NCBI GenBank assembly: GCA_033439265.1 | Contig: JAVTVX010000026.1 | Span: 3,089,501-3,153,500 of the forward strand | Reading direction: 5' to 3' | DNA: 64,000 bases | Source of the DNA: Dillenia suffruticosa | Lineage: Eukaryota > Streptophyta > Magnoliopsida > Dilleniales > Dilleniaceae | In this document: positions 32,969-46,689 of the stretch, piece after piece | Layout of the letters: every line of letters starts with the position of its first letter | Numbering within the stretch: the first letter of the stretch is position 1 | The notes under the pieces: model-generated | The model's input: only the letters and a program-made list of their open reading frames with translations | Told to the model about the DNA's origin: nothing | The model's database searches: none | Position numbers and translations under genes: made by a program

Positions 32969-35609
32969 CACTATAAAAAAATACAGTTTTAGCGATGGAT
33001 TAAGCGAAGAAAATTTTAGACAAATTTTTTGCTAAAAACATCAGTGACTAAAAATTTTTTGTCGCTAATGGCGCGTTGCAAAAATTTAGTAATGAAAACT
33101 AGAAATTTGTCGCTAAAATAGTGACGGATTTAGCGATAAAAAATTTTTTATCGCTAAAATTAGAGACGAAAATCCTAGATCCGTCGCTAAATTTAGCGAC
33201 AGATACTTAATTTTCATCGCTAAATTTAGAGATGGATATGAAATTTTCGTCGCTAAATTTATAATTGATATTTTATTTAATTATTATATTAATATTATAT
33301 TTTATATATTTTTTATAATTTATATATATTTTTTATTTAATTTATATTTTATATATATTATTTAATTATCATATTAATATTATATTTTATTTCATTATAT
33401 ATTAAATTTAGTGATGGATCTTGAAATCCGTCGTTAACGTGAAAGCGAGCAAATGTGCCACACGATAATAATAAAATATTAGCTAAATTTAGCGATGAAT
33501 TTCAAAATCCGTCGCTAAATTTAGTGACGAATTCTGGAATTTATCGTTAAATTTAGTCACGGATCTAGAATTTATAGTTAAATTTATCGTTAATTAGTTA
33601 ATATAAATTAATAAAATCAAAAAATATAAAATGCTAAATTAAAAAAAATATTCACTTAGCGATGAATTTCAGAATTCGTTGCTAAGTTTAGCGACGAATT
33701 TCGGAATCCGTTGCTAAATAATAAAATTTTTTAAAAAATAAAATAATATTATTTTTAAAAAATAAAAATATAAAATAATATAAGAAAATACTAATTTGAA
33801 ATATTATAAAATAATAAATATGATTAGTTAATATAAATTAATAAAATAAAATAAATATAAAATGCTAATTTAAAAAAAAATTAACTTAGCGACGATTTTC
33901 TGAATTCATCACTAAACTTTGCCACGGATCTAGAATTCGTCGCTAAATAATAAAATTTTTAAAAAATAAAATAATATTATTTTTTAGAAATAAAAATATA
34001 AAATAATAAAATAAAATACTAATTTAAAATAATAAATATGATTAGTTAATATAAATTAATAAAATAAAAAAATATAAAATACTAATTTAAAAAAAATTCA
34101 CTTAGCTACAAACAAATTTTCGAATTCGTGACTAAGTTTAGCGACGAATTCCGGAATCCGTCGCTAAGTTTAACGATGAATTCTAGAATTCGTCGCTCAA
34201 CTTAACCACGAATCTCTAATTCGTTGCTAAATAATAAAATTTTTAAAAAATAAAATAATATTATTTTTTAAAAAATAAATAATATTATTTTTTAAAAAAT
34301 AAAATAATAAAATAAAATACTAATTTAAAATATTATAAAATAATAAATATGATTAGTTAATATAAATTAATAAAATAAAAAAATATAAAATACTAATTTA
34401 AAAAAAATTAACTTAACGACGAATTTCCGAATCCGTCGCTAGATTATTTGAAATTAACATTTTATATTTTATTTTCTTATTTTTTTCCTTTATTTTATTA
34501 TTTTATTATCTTTTTTATTTTTTATTTTATTTTTTTTAACTATAAAATAGTTTATAAATGGACAACTATATGTCAATAATCATCCATCTCACTTCCGCAG
34601 CCTCCAAAAACCATTGGTTTATCTAATTGCCAGACGCGATAGATCGTCGAATGTGAATGTATGATCTATATGTTCCTTGCTAATAACAATAACAAATGAA
34701 GATAAATAACTAAATTTTCTAAAACAATTGAACTATATGAAAGAAATGAATGGATGTAAAAGACAAAAAACACGAATTGTGAACTCGACAACCGTGACTA
34801 ATTGAAAATTGTTTGTTACAAATTGGTTGAATTATTTATTATTGAAAATTGTCAAATTTGTAAGAATTGTAATATTCACTATATATTTAATTCGATATCA
34901 TTATTTAAAATATATTAAAAAGAGAGATACGGTTAAAAATATTTCATAATAGAGTATAGAAGAAATTTTATTTCGAAATTAGCCATGAATTTTGAAATAC
35001 TGGTAATAAATTAGCAATGAATTTAGCTATGAATATTTTTTTGTGACTAATTAACAACGAATTTTGCCACAAATACTTTTTTGTGGCTAATTAGTCACGA
35101 ATTTTGGAGTTTGTTGCTAAATTTTATGACAAATATTTTTTTCGTGACTAAATTGGCGATGAATTTAGAGACAAAAAATTTTTGTAGCTAATTTGTGACG
35201 AAAGTTGCCACAAAAATTTTTCATTGCTAAATTTAACGACGAAATTTGCTACGAAATATTTTCGTCGCTAATTAGCAATGTCGCTAATTAGCAATGGATA
35301 ACAATATCCATGACAAAATTTAGTCACGAAATTTCTATTCGTCGCTAATTAGCACTGAATTTGCAATGAAAAATTTTTCATTGTCAATTAGCAACGAATT
35401 TAGTTACAACAATTTTTGGTAGCCAATTAGCAATGAATTTAGCTACGAATAATGTATCTGTTGCTAATTTAGCGACGAATACTTTTTTGTCACTAATTTC
35501 GTTACAAAATAGCGACGAAAAAATTTTTCGTCACTAAATCCATCACAAAATAGTGACGAATTTTTTCCGTCGCTAAAATTTATTGCTAAAATCGTATTTT
35601 TTTGTAGTG
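32969..35609. mobile_element. CACTA-a: non-autonomous CACTA DNA transposon
   Basis: 2641 bp. It starts CACTATAAAAAAATACAG and ends in the complement of CACTACAAAAAAATACG. The 3-bp target duplication AAT (32966-32968, 35610-35612) is exact and matches the uninterrupted unit. The ends are full of inverted copies of an (A)GCGACGAA motif. The centre is AT-rich with a 220-310 bp internal tandem repeat (anchor GATTAGTTAATATAAATTAA at about 33594, 33822, 34040, 34352). A less repetitive patch lies at 34560-34760. There is no transposase, so it depends on a partner such as CACTA-b. Confidence 0.88.
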
Positions 35610-35707
35610 AATGTTGATGATAGGTTGGGATTATGAAATCGTTTTGGATAATATTTCAATTTTCAAGTGAAAACAATTTAAAAGAAGGTAAGAAAGTAAA
35701 AGAAGAA

Positions 35708-35778
35708 TGTCGTTGCCAGGACCCGAACGAGGAGCCTTTCGGGAGAGGGATGCGAAATCAACACATTTTGTGTTGATT
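35708..35778 (-). other. Example of the tRNA-arm-like block of the tandem unit
   Basis: Read on the minus strand, the consensus block of the array has a perfect inverted repeat AATCAACACA(AAA)TGTGTTGATT (35756-35778 here). It is followed by a hairpin GCCTCTC...GAGAGGC and then CCGGG-TTCGAGT-CCCGG, a T-arm with the RNA polymerase III B-box core GGTTCGAGTCC. Thirteen copies are recognisable; most have mutations in the T-arm. No acceptor stem or A box is seen, so this is not a tRNA gene. Confidence 0.45.
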
Positions 35779-38700
35779 TTCACTTATAATCATGTTGTGT
35801 TTGCTCTAGGAGCTTTTGATGTAAACAAAGGTGAAATTTATAACGATAAACAAGCAAATTCAGAAATAAAATTTTCACTTCCTACATTGAGAATTAACCC
35901 AAAACTCACCAACCACCAAAAAAAAAAAGAAAAGAAAAAAATCATCACATTTTGGATGCAACATATGGATATTATAAATTATATTTGACTTACATGTGCG
36001 ATGGGTCTTAGTAACTATTTTATTTGCTAGTGCTATGTACTTCTATTGCCCATATATATATTCAATTCATATAAAATGTTTAATTGTCACAACTTATTAT
36101 ACTATTCGGCAATAACATAACCCTTTGAACCAAATGCCCTTTTTCAAAAATATTTGTATAAGTTTCATGCGAAATGTTGCATATCATGAGAGAATGGAGG
36201 AATCAACACATTTAGTGTTGATTTTCAATTATAATCATGTTGTGTTTGCTCCGGTAGCTACTGATGTAAACAAAGGTGAAATTTATAAAGATGAACAGTA
36301 AATTCAGAAATAAAATTTTCACTTCAAGCATTAAAAATTAACCCACCAACCACAAAGAAAAAAGCAAAAATCAACACATTTTGAATGAAACTTATAGATA
36401 TTGGCAATAATATTTAATTTACATGTGCGATGGGTTTTTGTAGCCATTCTATTTGCTAGTGCTATACATTTCTATTGCCCAAATATATATATTCAATTCA
36501 TAAAAAATATTTAATTATGACAACTTATTCTACTATTCAATGATAACATAACTCCATGAACCAAACTCCCTTTGTATAAGTTTGGTGCTAAATATTGCAA
36601 ATTAGTCCTCACAAAAGTATATGAATTATTTGAGGAGTGGAGAGAGAGCATAATCATTTAATACTTCCCTAGCATAGCATTTGAAATGGGAAGTGGAATT
36701 TTGAATGTTGATGATAGATGGTGGTTATGAAATCGCTTGGGAAAATCTATTGAATTTCAAATGAAAATAATTTTAAAAAAAATAAGAAAGTAAAAAAGAA
36801 TGCCACTAGCAACACTCGAACCCGAAGCCTCTCCTGAGAGAGAGGCAAAATCAACGTATTTTTGTTGATTTTCACTTGTAATCATGTTGTGTTTGCTCCA
36901 GCGACCTCTAATGTAAACGAAGGTGAAATTTATAATCGTGAACAAGCAAATTCAGAAATAAAATTTTCACTTTAAGCATTGAAAAATTAACTCAAAAATC
37001 ACCAACAACAAAAAGAAAAAAATTGCAAAAATCAACACATTTTAGATATAATATAAGGATATTGGCAATTACAATTAACTTACACGCATGATGGGTCTAA
37101 GTAGCCATTCTATTTGCTAGTGCTATGCACTTCTCTTGCACAAATATATATATTCAATTTATATAAAATATGTCACAACTTGTTCTACTATTTTGCGATA
37201 ACATAACAATTCGAATCAAACACTCTTTTTGTAAAATATTTGAAAAAGTTTCATGTGAAATGTTGCAAATCAGTCCTTACAAAAGTGTTTGAATTATTTG
37301 AGGAGTAGAGAGAGAGCATGATCTTTTAATACTTCCTTGGCATAGCATTTGAAATGGGATGTGGAATTTTGAATGTTAATGATAGGTGGTAGCTATGAAA
37401 TTGCTTTGAAAAATCGGTTGAATATTAAGTGAAAATAATTTAAATGAATGTAAGAAAGTAAAAAAGAATGCCGCTGTCGGGACACGAACCCAGAGCCACT
37501 CGGCAAAGAGAGGCAAAATCAACACATTTTGTGTTGATTTTCACTTATAATCTGTTGTGTTTGCTACAATGGATTTTGATGTAAACGAGGGTGAAATTTA
37601 TAATGATGAACAAATAAATTCAGAAATCAAATTTTCACTTCAAGCATTGAAAATTAACCCAAAACTCACCAACAATAAAAAGATTAAAAAAAATGCAAAA
37701 ATCAACACATTTTGGAAGCAACATACAGATATTGGCATTAATTTTTAACTTACATGTGCAGTAGGTCTTAGTAGTCATTATATTTGCTAGTGCTATGCAC
37801 TTCTGTTGCCTAAATATATATATTCAATTCATTAAAATTATTCAATTGCCACAATTTAGTCTACTATTCAGCAGAAATGTAATTCATCAAACGAAACACC
37901 GTTTTCAATAATATTTGTAAAGTTTGGTGGCTAAATGTTGCAAATCAATTTTTATAAAAGTGTATGAATTATTTGAGAAGTAGAGAAAGAGCGTGATCTT
38001 TTAATACTTATATAGCAAATCATTTGAAATGGGATGTGGAATTTTGAATGTTGAAATCATTTTGAAAAATCTATTGAATTTCAAGTGAAAACAATTTAAA
38101 AGAAAATAAGAAATTAAAAAAGAATACCGCTGCTGGGAGTCAAACCCGGAGCCTCTCAATAGAGAGAGGCGGAATCAACATATTTTGTGTTGACTTTCAC
38201 TTATAATCATGTTGTATTCCAGCGGCCTTAGATGTAAATGAATGTGAAATTTATAACCATGAATAAGTAAATTTAGAAATAAAATTTTCAGTCAAGCAAT
38301 GAAAAATTAACTCAAAAATCACCAACCACAAAAAAGAACAAAAAATTGCAAAAATCAACACATTTTTTATGTTATATAAGGATATTGGCAATTACATTAA
38401 CTTATACGTGCAATGGGTCTAAGTGGTCATTATATTTGCTAGTGCTATACACTTCTCTTGTACCAATATATTATTCAATTTATATAAAATATTTAATTGT
38501 CACAACTTATTCTACTATTCAGCGATAACAGAACTCTTCAAACTAAACACCCTTTTTCAATAATATTTGTATATGTTTTGCGCAAAATGTTGCAAACCAG
38601 TCCTTACAATATATGTATGAATTATTTGAGGAGTAGAGAGAGAGCAAGATCTTTTCGTACTTCCTTGGCACAGCATTTGAAAAGGGATATGGAATTTTGA

Positions 38701-41700
38701 ATGTCGATGATAGGTGGTGTTATGAAATCGATTTGGAAAATCCATTGAATTTCAGGTGAAATCATTTTAAAAGAAAGAAAGAAAATAAAAAAGAATGCTG
38801 CAACCAAAACTCGAACCCAAAGCCTCTCGGCAAAAAGAGGCGAAATCAACACATTTTGTGTTGATATTCACTTATAATCATATTGTGTTTGCTCCAACGG
38901 CTTTTGATGTAAATGAAGGCTACATTTATAATGACGTGCAAGTAAAATCAGAAATAAGCAAGTAAATTCAGAAATAAAATTTTCACTTTAAGCATTGAAA
39001 ATTAACCAAAAATCACCGATTACAAAAAGAAAAATAAATTTAAAAGTCATCACATTTTGGATGCAACATACATATATTAGCAATTATATTTAACTCACAT
39101 GTGTGATGGCTCTTAGTAGGCATTTTGTACTTCTCTTGCCCAAATATATATTTTCAGTTTATATAAAATATTTAATTGTCTCAACTTATTCTACTATTCA
39201 GTGATAACATAACTCTTTGAACGAAACATCTTTTTCAATAATATTTGTATCAGTTTCGTGCGAAATGTTACAATTCAGTTCTTACAGTATGAATTAATTG
39301 ATGTGTAGAGAGAGTGCATGATCTTTTAATACTTCCTTGGCACAGCATTTGAAATGGGATGGGGAATTTTGAATGTTGATATTTGGGGGTTTTGAAATCA
39401 CTTTGGAAAATCTATTGTATTTCAAGTTAAAACAATTTAAAAGAAAATAAGAACATAAAAAATAATGTAGCAGCTAAGACTCGAACCTAGAGTCTCTCGG
39501 GAGAGAGTGGCAAATAATATTGTGTTTGCTCCATTGGCTTTAGGTGTAAACAGTGTTAAAATTTTGAAAGATGAACAAACAAATTAAAAAATATAATTTT
39601 CACTTCAAACATTGAAAATTAACCCAAAAATCTCCAACCACAAAAAAAAAAAATTCAAAAATCAACACATTTTGAATGCAACATACAAATATTAGCAATT
39701 ATATTTGAATTACACATGCGATTGGTTTTAGTAGCCATTCTATTTGCTAGTGTTATGCACTTCTATTGCCCAAATATTTATATTCTATTCATATAACATA
39801 TTTAATTGTCACAACTTATTATATTATTCAACGATAACATATCTTTCAAACCAAACTCCCTTTTTCAATAATATTTGTATAGGTTTAGTGCGAAATGTTG
39901 CAAATAAGCCTTTAGAAAAGTGTATGAATTATTTGAGGATTTGTATATGTTTGGGGTAAAATGTTGCATATCTATCCTTACAAAAGTGTGAATTATTTGA
40001 AAAGTAGAGAGAGAGAGCATGACCTTGTAATACTTCCTTCGCATAGCATTTGAAATGGGATGTGGAATTTTGAATATTGATGATGCATGCTAGCAATGAA
40101 ATCACTTTGGAAACTCTGTTGAAATTCAAGTGAAAACAATTTAAAAGAAAGTAGGAAAGTAAAAAAGAATGTCGCTCTCTGGCTCGTACCTGGAGCCTCA
40201 GGGGAGAGGGTGGCTATGTCAACACATTTGTTGTTGATTTTCACTTATAATCATGTTGTGTTTGCTCCGGTGGCTTTTGATGTAAATGAATGTGAAATTT
40301 ATAATGATGAACAAATAAATTAAGAAATAAAATTTTTACTTCAAGTATTGAAAAATAACCCGAAACTCTCTAACCACAAAAAGAAAAAAAAATGCAAAAA
40401 TCAACACATTCCAGATACAGCATACAGATATTCGCAATAATATTTAACTTACACGTGGGATGGGTCTTAGTTGACATTCTATTTGCTAGTGCTATGCACT
40501 TCTATTGCCCAAATATATATATTCAATTCATATAAAACATTTAATTGTTACAACTTATACTACTATTCAGCGATAATATAACTCTTCGATCCAAACTCGC
40601 TTTTTTAATAATATTTGTATAAGTTTGGTGTGAAATGTTGCAAATCAATCTTTACAAAAGTGTATCAATTATCTGAGGAGTAGAGAGAGAGCATGATCTT
40701 TTAACAATTCCTTCGCACAACATTTGAAATGGGATGTGGAATTTTGAATGTTGATGACAGGTGGTGGTTATGAAATCACTTCAGAAAATCTATTGAATTT
40801 CAAGTGAAAATAATTTAAAAGAAAATAAGAAAGTGAAAAAAAGAATGTCACTGCCGAAAGTCAAACCTGAAGCCTCTCGGGGGAGAGAGGCAAAATCAAC
40901 ACATTGTGTTGATTTTCACTTATAATTATGTCGTGTTTGCTCCAAAGGCCTTTGACGTAAATGAATATGAAATTTATAATCATGAACAAGCAAATTCAGA
41001 AATAAAATTTTCACTTCAAGCATTGAAAAATTAACCCAAAAATCACCAACCACAAAAAGAAAAAAGAAAATGCTAAAATCATCACATTTTGGATGCAATA
41101 TAAAGATATTGGCAATTATATTTAACTTGCACATGCATGGGTCTTAGTAGCCATTCTATTTATTTGCGCCATGCACTTCTCTTGCCCAAATATATATATT
41201 CAATTCATATAAAATATTTAATTGCCACAACTAATTCAACTATTCAATAATAACATAACTCTATAAGCCAAACACTCTTTCAAGTAATATTTGTATAATT
41301 TTTGTGCGAAATATTGCAAATCAATCCTTAGAAAAGTGTTTGAATTATTTGGGGAGTTGTATATGTTTCATCCTAAATGTTGCAAATCGGTCTTTACAAA
41401 TGAGTATGAATTATTTGTGAAGTAAAGAGAAGGCATGCTCTTTTAACACTTTCTTAGCACAACATTTGAAATAGGATGTGAAATTTTGAATGTTGATGAT
41501 AGGTTGTGGTTATGAAATTGCGTTGGAAAATCTATTGAATTTCAAGTGAAAATAATTTAAAAGAAATTATAAAAGTAAAAAAGAATGCTGCTGTTAGGAT
41601 CAAACCTGGAGCCTCACGAGTGAGAGAGGCGGAATCAACATAGTTTATGTTGATTTTCACTTATAATTATGTTATGTTTGCTCCAGTGGCCTTTAATGTA

Positions 41701-42070
41701 AACGAAGGTGAATTTTATAATCATGAACAAGCAAATTTATAAATAAAATTTTCACTTCAAGCATTGAAAAATTAACTCTAAAATCATCAACCACAAAAAG
41801 AAAAAAAAATGTAAAAATCGACACATTTTGGATGCAATATAAATATATTAGCAATTATATTTAACTTGCATGTGTGATGGGTCTTAGTAGCCATTCTATT
41901 TGCTAATGCTATCCACTTCCCCAGCCCATATATATATTATATTCATATAAAATATTTAATAATCACAACTTATTCTACCATTCAACGATAACGTAACCCT
42001 ACGAACTGAGCACACTCCTTCAATAATATTTGTATAAGTTTCATGCAAAATGATACCAATCAGTCCTTAC

Positions 42071-42584
42071 TGAAAGATTTATTATACTATTACGCATGCG
42101 GAAGCATATAAATTAAAAGTTCAGAATTTTGGTATAAATATCTCAATGTGTAGGGCTCTAAAAAAAATCAACCGATCCGCAGATGCTCTCGTATGGATCG
42201 CACGGTCAGGACGGTGATCACGAAAACGAACCACTATCATAATTCCATGACGCCTCAAATCAAAAGTCCGATGACCCAAATAACGGAAGGAATTTTCCTG
42301 CATGAAAATTCCTCCTTAATCCCTCAATTGTTCTCAAGAAACTTTTCCTCGTGGTACATGGCAAAATGTGCATAATATGGAATGTCATCCCTCTTAAGAC
42401 ATGTACACCCACACTTAAGGAGATTGATCACGTCCTCAGCATATTTATCATTCCAGGGGGGAAGTTATTCATTATTAGGAGTTGTATTGGGGAAGTTAAG
42501 GGGATAATCTTTATTCTCCCAATAATACCCCCTCTTTGATTTGAATATTCCCAAAATGCCCCAATGTGGGCACAACTTCCAACA
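42071..42584 (-). repeat. Copia-B 3' LTR
   Basis: 514 bp. On the minus strand it starts TGTTGGAAGTTGTGCCC and ends AATAAATCTTTCA. By eye it differs from the 5' LTR (513 bp) at a few dozen positions or fewer, so this insertion looks younger than Gypsy-A. Confidence 0.95.
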
Positions 42585-43729
42585 TCGCCTACTTACACAC
42601 GAGGGCATTTTATATCCGTCACAAGATTATAACTCATTCGATCTTTCACATCACCCTACTGGACTTTCATACAGGATTGGGCGTCGTGCGACTGGCGAGT
42701 ACACCTGCAAGCAAAGACTTCTCGATACACCTGTTAGAATGATCGAGGAGCCATCGTTAGTACCAAAAGAACTCGTTGTACCCTAAACTCAACGTAATTA
42801 TATCCATCGAGCCACTTTTCTCATTGAAAGTGATCCCCAATCATTTGCTCGACTGTGTATTCACTATTATGTTCGAATCCCAATATGGATAAACATAACA
42901 GGCCAGCCAGTGAATACCATATCATGATATAATGCCGATTGGTCTTCCTTTCATACTACTAACTTTCAATCATATTTTAGCTACTTTCCTAGACATGCAA
43001 CGCCAAATCGAATCAACCATGGTTCCTTGGTGATATGCTAAAGTAGCAATACCAAAATAAAATCTCAAGAGACTGACGAAAATCATAAAGGTACAAGAGA
43101 CCACATCGAATGGATCTCGGGTTTCACACAGTGGGAACGGAGATCTTTAATCATACTATCATCTCAAATAACAGCTCCCACTATCCCTTAGTCGTCTTAT
43201 CACACGCGGTATGAAACACGTGCCACAGTATTAATCCCCCATCTCTCAAAAGGGCATATGTCAAATTTCTCTAACATTGTGCAGGTATAGGTCTTGTCTA
43301 CACAAGACTTTACCCCAGAGATCTCAGAGAGATATCTCGGAAACGATATCACTTGACACAGGTGATATCTGAGATCTCAAACCTGACTACTCACAGACAA
43401 CATGGATGTGGGTACGTCCATGTCGGTCATGTCGCATATGACCTAATCCTGAACACATATCAGGGTGACTTATGTTCTAGTAGGGCTACTCTCAAAACCT
43501 CTTACGATTAGAAACCGTCTCATCTCTGCTCACTCAGAGCTAGAGGTAGTCACTCATGTGAGAGAGTCGACCACGCCTGCCTGACATATCTTTTATCATC
43601 GCACTACATAATATATGACAAAAAACAAGTACAACAAATAAACTTGTGATTTAATAATGCACATATGTCATATATATCAATAAGTATCAAAATCAGTACA
43701 CGATAAGAAATGTCAAAATACTCTAAACC
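42585..43729 (-). other. Copia-B 3' untranslated region
   Basis: About 1.1 kb between the end of RNase H and the 3' LTR with no reading frame I can support. It contains self-similar runs (GATATCT/AGATATC near 43325-43375) that could fold. Confidence 0.5.
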
Positions 43730-45040
43730 CAATGATTCCATGTCTCATAAAGGAATCATTCACAATGGGTTTGGTGAAGGGATCAACTACCATGCTGTAT
43801 ACTAGTATACTCAATCGTTACTACACCTTCTTTGGTGATATCTCTTACAAAATGGTATCTCGTATCAATGTGTTTAGTATTTCTGTGATACTTAGGGTTT
43901 CAGTTGTAGGCAATGCCGGCCTGATTATCACTATAAATCATTGTTGGCCTCTCACTTTTTGCCACAACTCCTAAGTCATCCAGATATCTCTGAAACCAAA
44001 CACTCTTCTAAACTGCCACTGAGCATGCCACAAGCTCAGTATCTATCGTAGATAGAGATACACAAATTTGCTTCTTGCTTCTCCAAGACATGGTACCATT
44101 TATTGAGCAGGATAGCAAAAAACTGATGTCGATTTGCGTCAATCCAGATCGCTACTCCAATTTGCGTCTGAATACTCAATGAAACGCAAATCACCTCTTC
44201 TGTAACACAAGGAGAGGTCCGCAGTTCCTTTGAAATATCTTAGAATCCTTTTCACTATTCTCCAGTGATCCCTTTTAGGATTCGATTGATAGCTACTCAC
44301 CAGATCGACTGCAAAACAAATGTCTGGTCTTGTACGCTTCATCGCATACACTAAACTGGATATTGCACTGGTATAAGGGATTTTACTCATCTCCCTTATT
44401 TCTTCCTAAGTTATAGGGCACATTTCAAGACTCGGGTCTTCGGCTTTAGCGATAAGAGTATCTAATAGGTTGTATTCATTCTTATCAGAACTCGACAATA
44501 ACCATATTTCAATAGTCATAAGATACTCTTTATTGTTCCCAGACAACAGAATGTCATGTACATATAAAAAAATATGATCACCAAAGAGTCACTAGAATAT
44601 TTCAGACAGACACAATAATCCTACTCGATCATTATGAAACTATAAGATATCATTTTCTCGTGAAATCTCAGATAACATCGTCTGGATAAGTGCTTTAGGT
44701 CATATGTCAACTTCCAAAGTCGACAAACATTATTCACCTGACCTACTAAAACGAACCCAGAGGGTTGCTCCATGTAGATCTACTTATCCAAAAACTTGCA
44801 TTTACGAAAGACAGTTTTCACGTCTATCTAGTGTAACTCCAAATCTTTGTTCGTAACAATTGTTAAAAGTGAACGACCAAGGTAAATTGGACTACGACAG
44901 CTTTTACATCTATCTAGTGTAACTCCAAATCAACTTGGTCCCACCCTGTTGATTTTCAATGACTCATTCTCTTCATCTATAGACTTCAATAAATGGTTCT
45001 TTGCAAAAAAACAAACGAGAGACTCTAAGACTATTTTAAA
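43730..45040 (-). pseudogene. Copia-B reverse transcriptase and RNase H
   Basis: Near 44560 the RT active box reads FLYVHDILLSGN: the usual Tyr-Val-Asp-Asp has become Tyr-Val-His-Asp. The conserved end SKIPYTSAISSLVYAMKRTR, PDICFAVDLVSSYQSNPKRD and YFKGTADLSLCYRRGDLRFI, ending SDANWSSDLD, is open from 44390 to 44139. After stops, VVAKSERPTMIYSDNQAGIA and NTKHIDTRYHFVRDITKEG complete RNase H down to about 43730. These enzymes would copy element RNA; the active-site change and stops make them inactive. Confidence 0.87.
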
Positions 45041-45044
45041 TCTC

Positions 45045-46366
45045 TTATCTCCTCAAGAGTCGCAATGAGGGTCTTACCCTCATATGAGGAGAGAGAACCT
45101 TTTCACCTCTAGATATATCGTTTCCAAAATCTGTAATGGGTTCTTGTGTCCCACCGCTGGGCTCACTTGAGTTACTAAACTCATCCATATCATAGAAGGT
45201 AAAGTCGCGATCGATTTCACCTCTCGATGGATTGCTCCGACTGAGACCAAAGTCTATAATGGATTCTTGTGTCCTGCTGCTGAGCTCACCAGAGTTACTA
45301 AACTCATCCATCTCGTAGAGGGTAAACTCCAGATTTATTTCACCTCTCTTAGAGAAATCATTCTCAAGGGAAGTGGTTTCATGAGACTCAATTTCAATCA
45401 CGGTGTCACCCGTATGCTCACCTAAAAACAAACACCCCCTGGAGTATTCTAAGTATCTTATAAAGATACACTCATTTTCTCACGGGCTTAACTTGCCGTG
45501 TGGTACACCCCAATGACCTCAAGTGGCTAAGGTCAAACTACCTCTTTGTCCAAATCTCATATGAGGTACTGACTGTGGATTTTGATGGGACACCGTTAAG
45601 GACGTAGGTTGCAGTCAATAAATCATCTCCCCAATGGGAGATAAACAAATTGACCTGCGCCATCATAGTTCTCAACATATCCAACAAAGTCCTATTTATT
45701 CTCTCGCTACTTTATTTTGCTAAGGAGTAGCATAAATAGTCAGATGTCTCGTAATTCTCTTTTCGGAACAGAGTTCTCTAAATTGTTTAGACAAATACTC
45801 ACGCCATCGATCGGTTCTGAGAGTTTTCACTCTTAAATCTAACTAATTCTCAATCTCGCTAATAAATCTTTTGAAACATTCCAATGTCTCAACTTTTTTT
45901 TACGAGATCAGATAGAAGTAATCGAAACGCGTGTAATCATCTATGAACAGAGTAAAACATACAGCTCTATTTCAGGGCTCTCATGCTTATAGGGCCATAG
46001 ATATTAGAGTCAACTAATTGCAATAGATTCTCAACTTTCATTGCTTTACCAAATGGTTTTCTTATCATTTTACCAGTTAGACAAAAATTCACATATAGGT
46101 AACTCGACCCTAGTTAGCAGGTTCAACAGACAACTTGCTACTAACCGGTTAAACTTCTCTTGCCTTATGTATCCAAATCTTCTATACCATACTTTCACAT
46201 CATCATCTATGCAGTCGAATGTTAAGGCAATAGAAAAATAATAAGAAATACCATTAAAAGAAATAACATACAGTGCATACAATCCATTAAGGACAAAACC
46301 AAAACAAACAAAATAATTGTTGTAACTAATAGAAACATTAGAGTTTCCAAAGCAAAAGCAAAGCAT
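45045..46366 (-). pseudogene. Copia-B GAG-pre-integrase, integrase and linker
   Basis: 46366-46070 includes VKVWYRRFGYIRQEKFNRLV, the GAG-pre-integrase motif. Integrase sequence follows with stops to about 45480 and aligns with Copia-A 1-600. The open 128-codon stretch 45431-45045 is a Glu/Ser-rich linker between integrase and RT. It has an internal duplication: EINLEFTLYEMDEFSNSGEL and EIDRDFTFYDMDEFSNSSEP are about 37 codons apart. Confidence 0.8.
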
Positions 46367-46689
46367 ATCCTTGGCAATCCAAACAAAGAACTAAAATTAA
46401 GTTCCGTCAAATATCTAGAGCGCAAAGAATGTCATTTAAATACAGAGTCTATCCATATTGCAACTCAAACTTGTAAGTGTCAAACCCTCTGCTTACGATG
46501 AAAAATGCTCCGTTCCTTATGTGAATCCTCCTAACCTGAGGATTTACTCGGTGGAACTCTACGTATGCGCTTTTGTCTTGAGTTACGTGGTTGATGACTC
46601 ATGAGTCTACTATCAACGAAGGAGAGAAATCAGTGAGTATAACAATAGATAACACAAATTTTAAACCACATAAAGAAGGACTTCCTTCT

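Noticed and set aside
35708..41640. tRNA genes in the tandem units
   Set aside because: Only a T-arm and adjacent hairpins are present. There is no 7-bp acceptor stem, no recognisable anticodon arm with a 7-base loop and no A box at the right distance.
45045..45431. 128-codon ORF in Copia-B as an independent gene
   Set aside because: It lies exactly between integrase and reverse transcriptase on the element's coding strand and is the usual variable linker of copia Pol.
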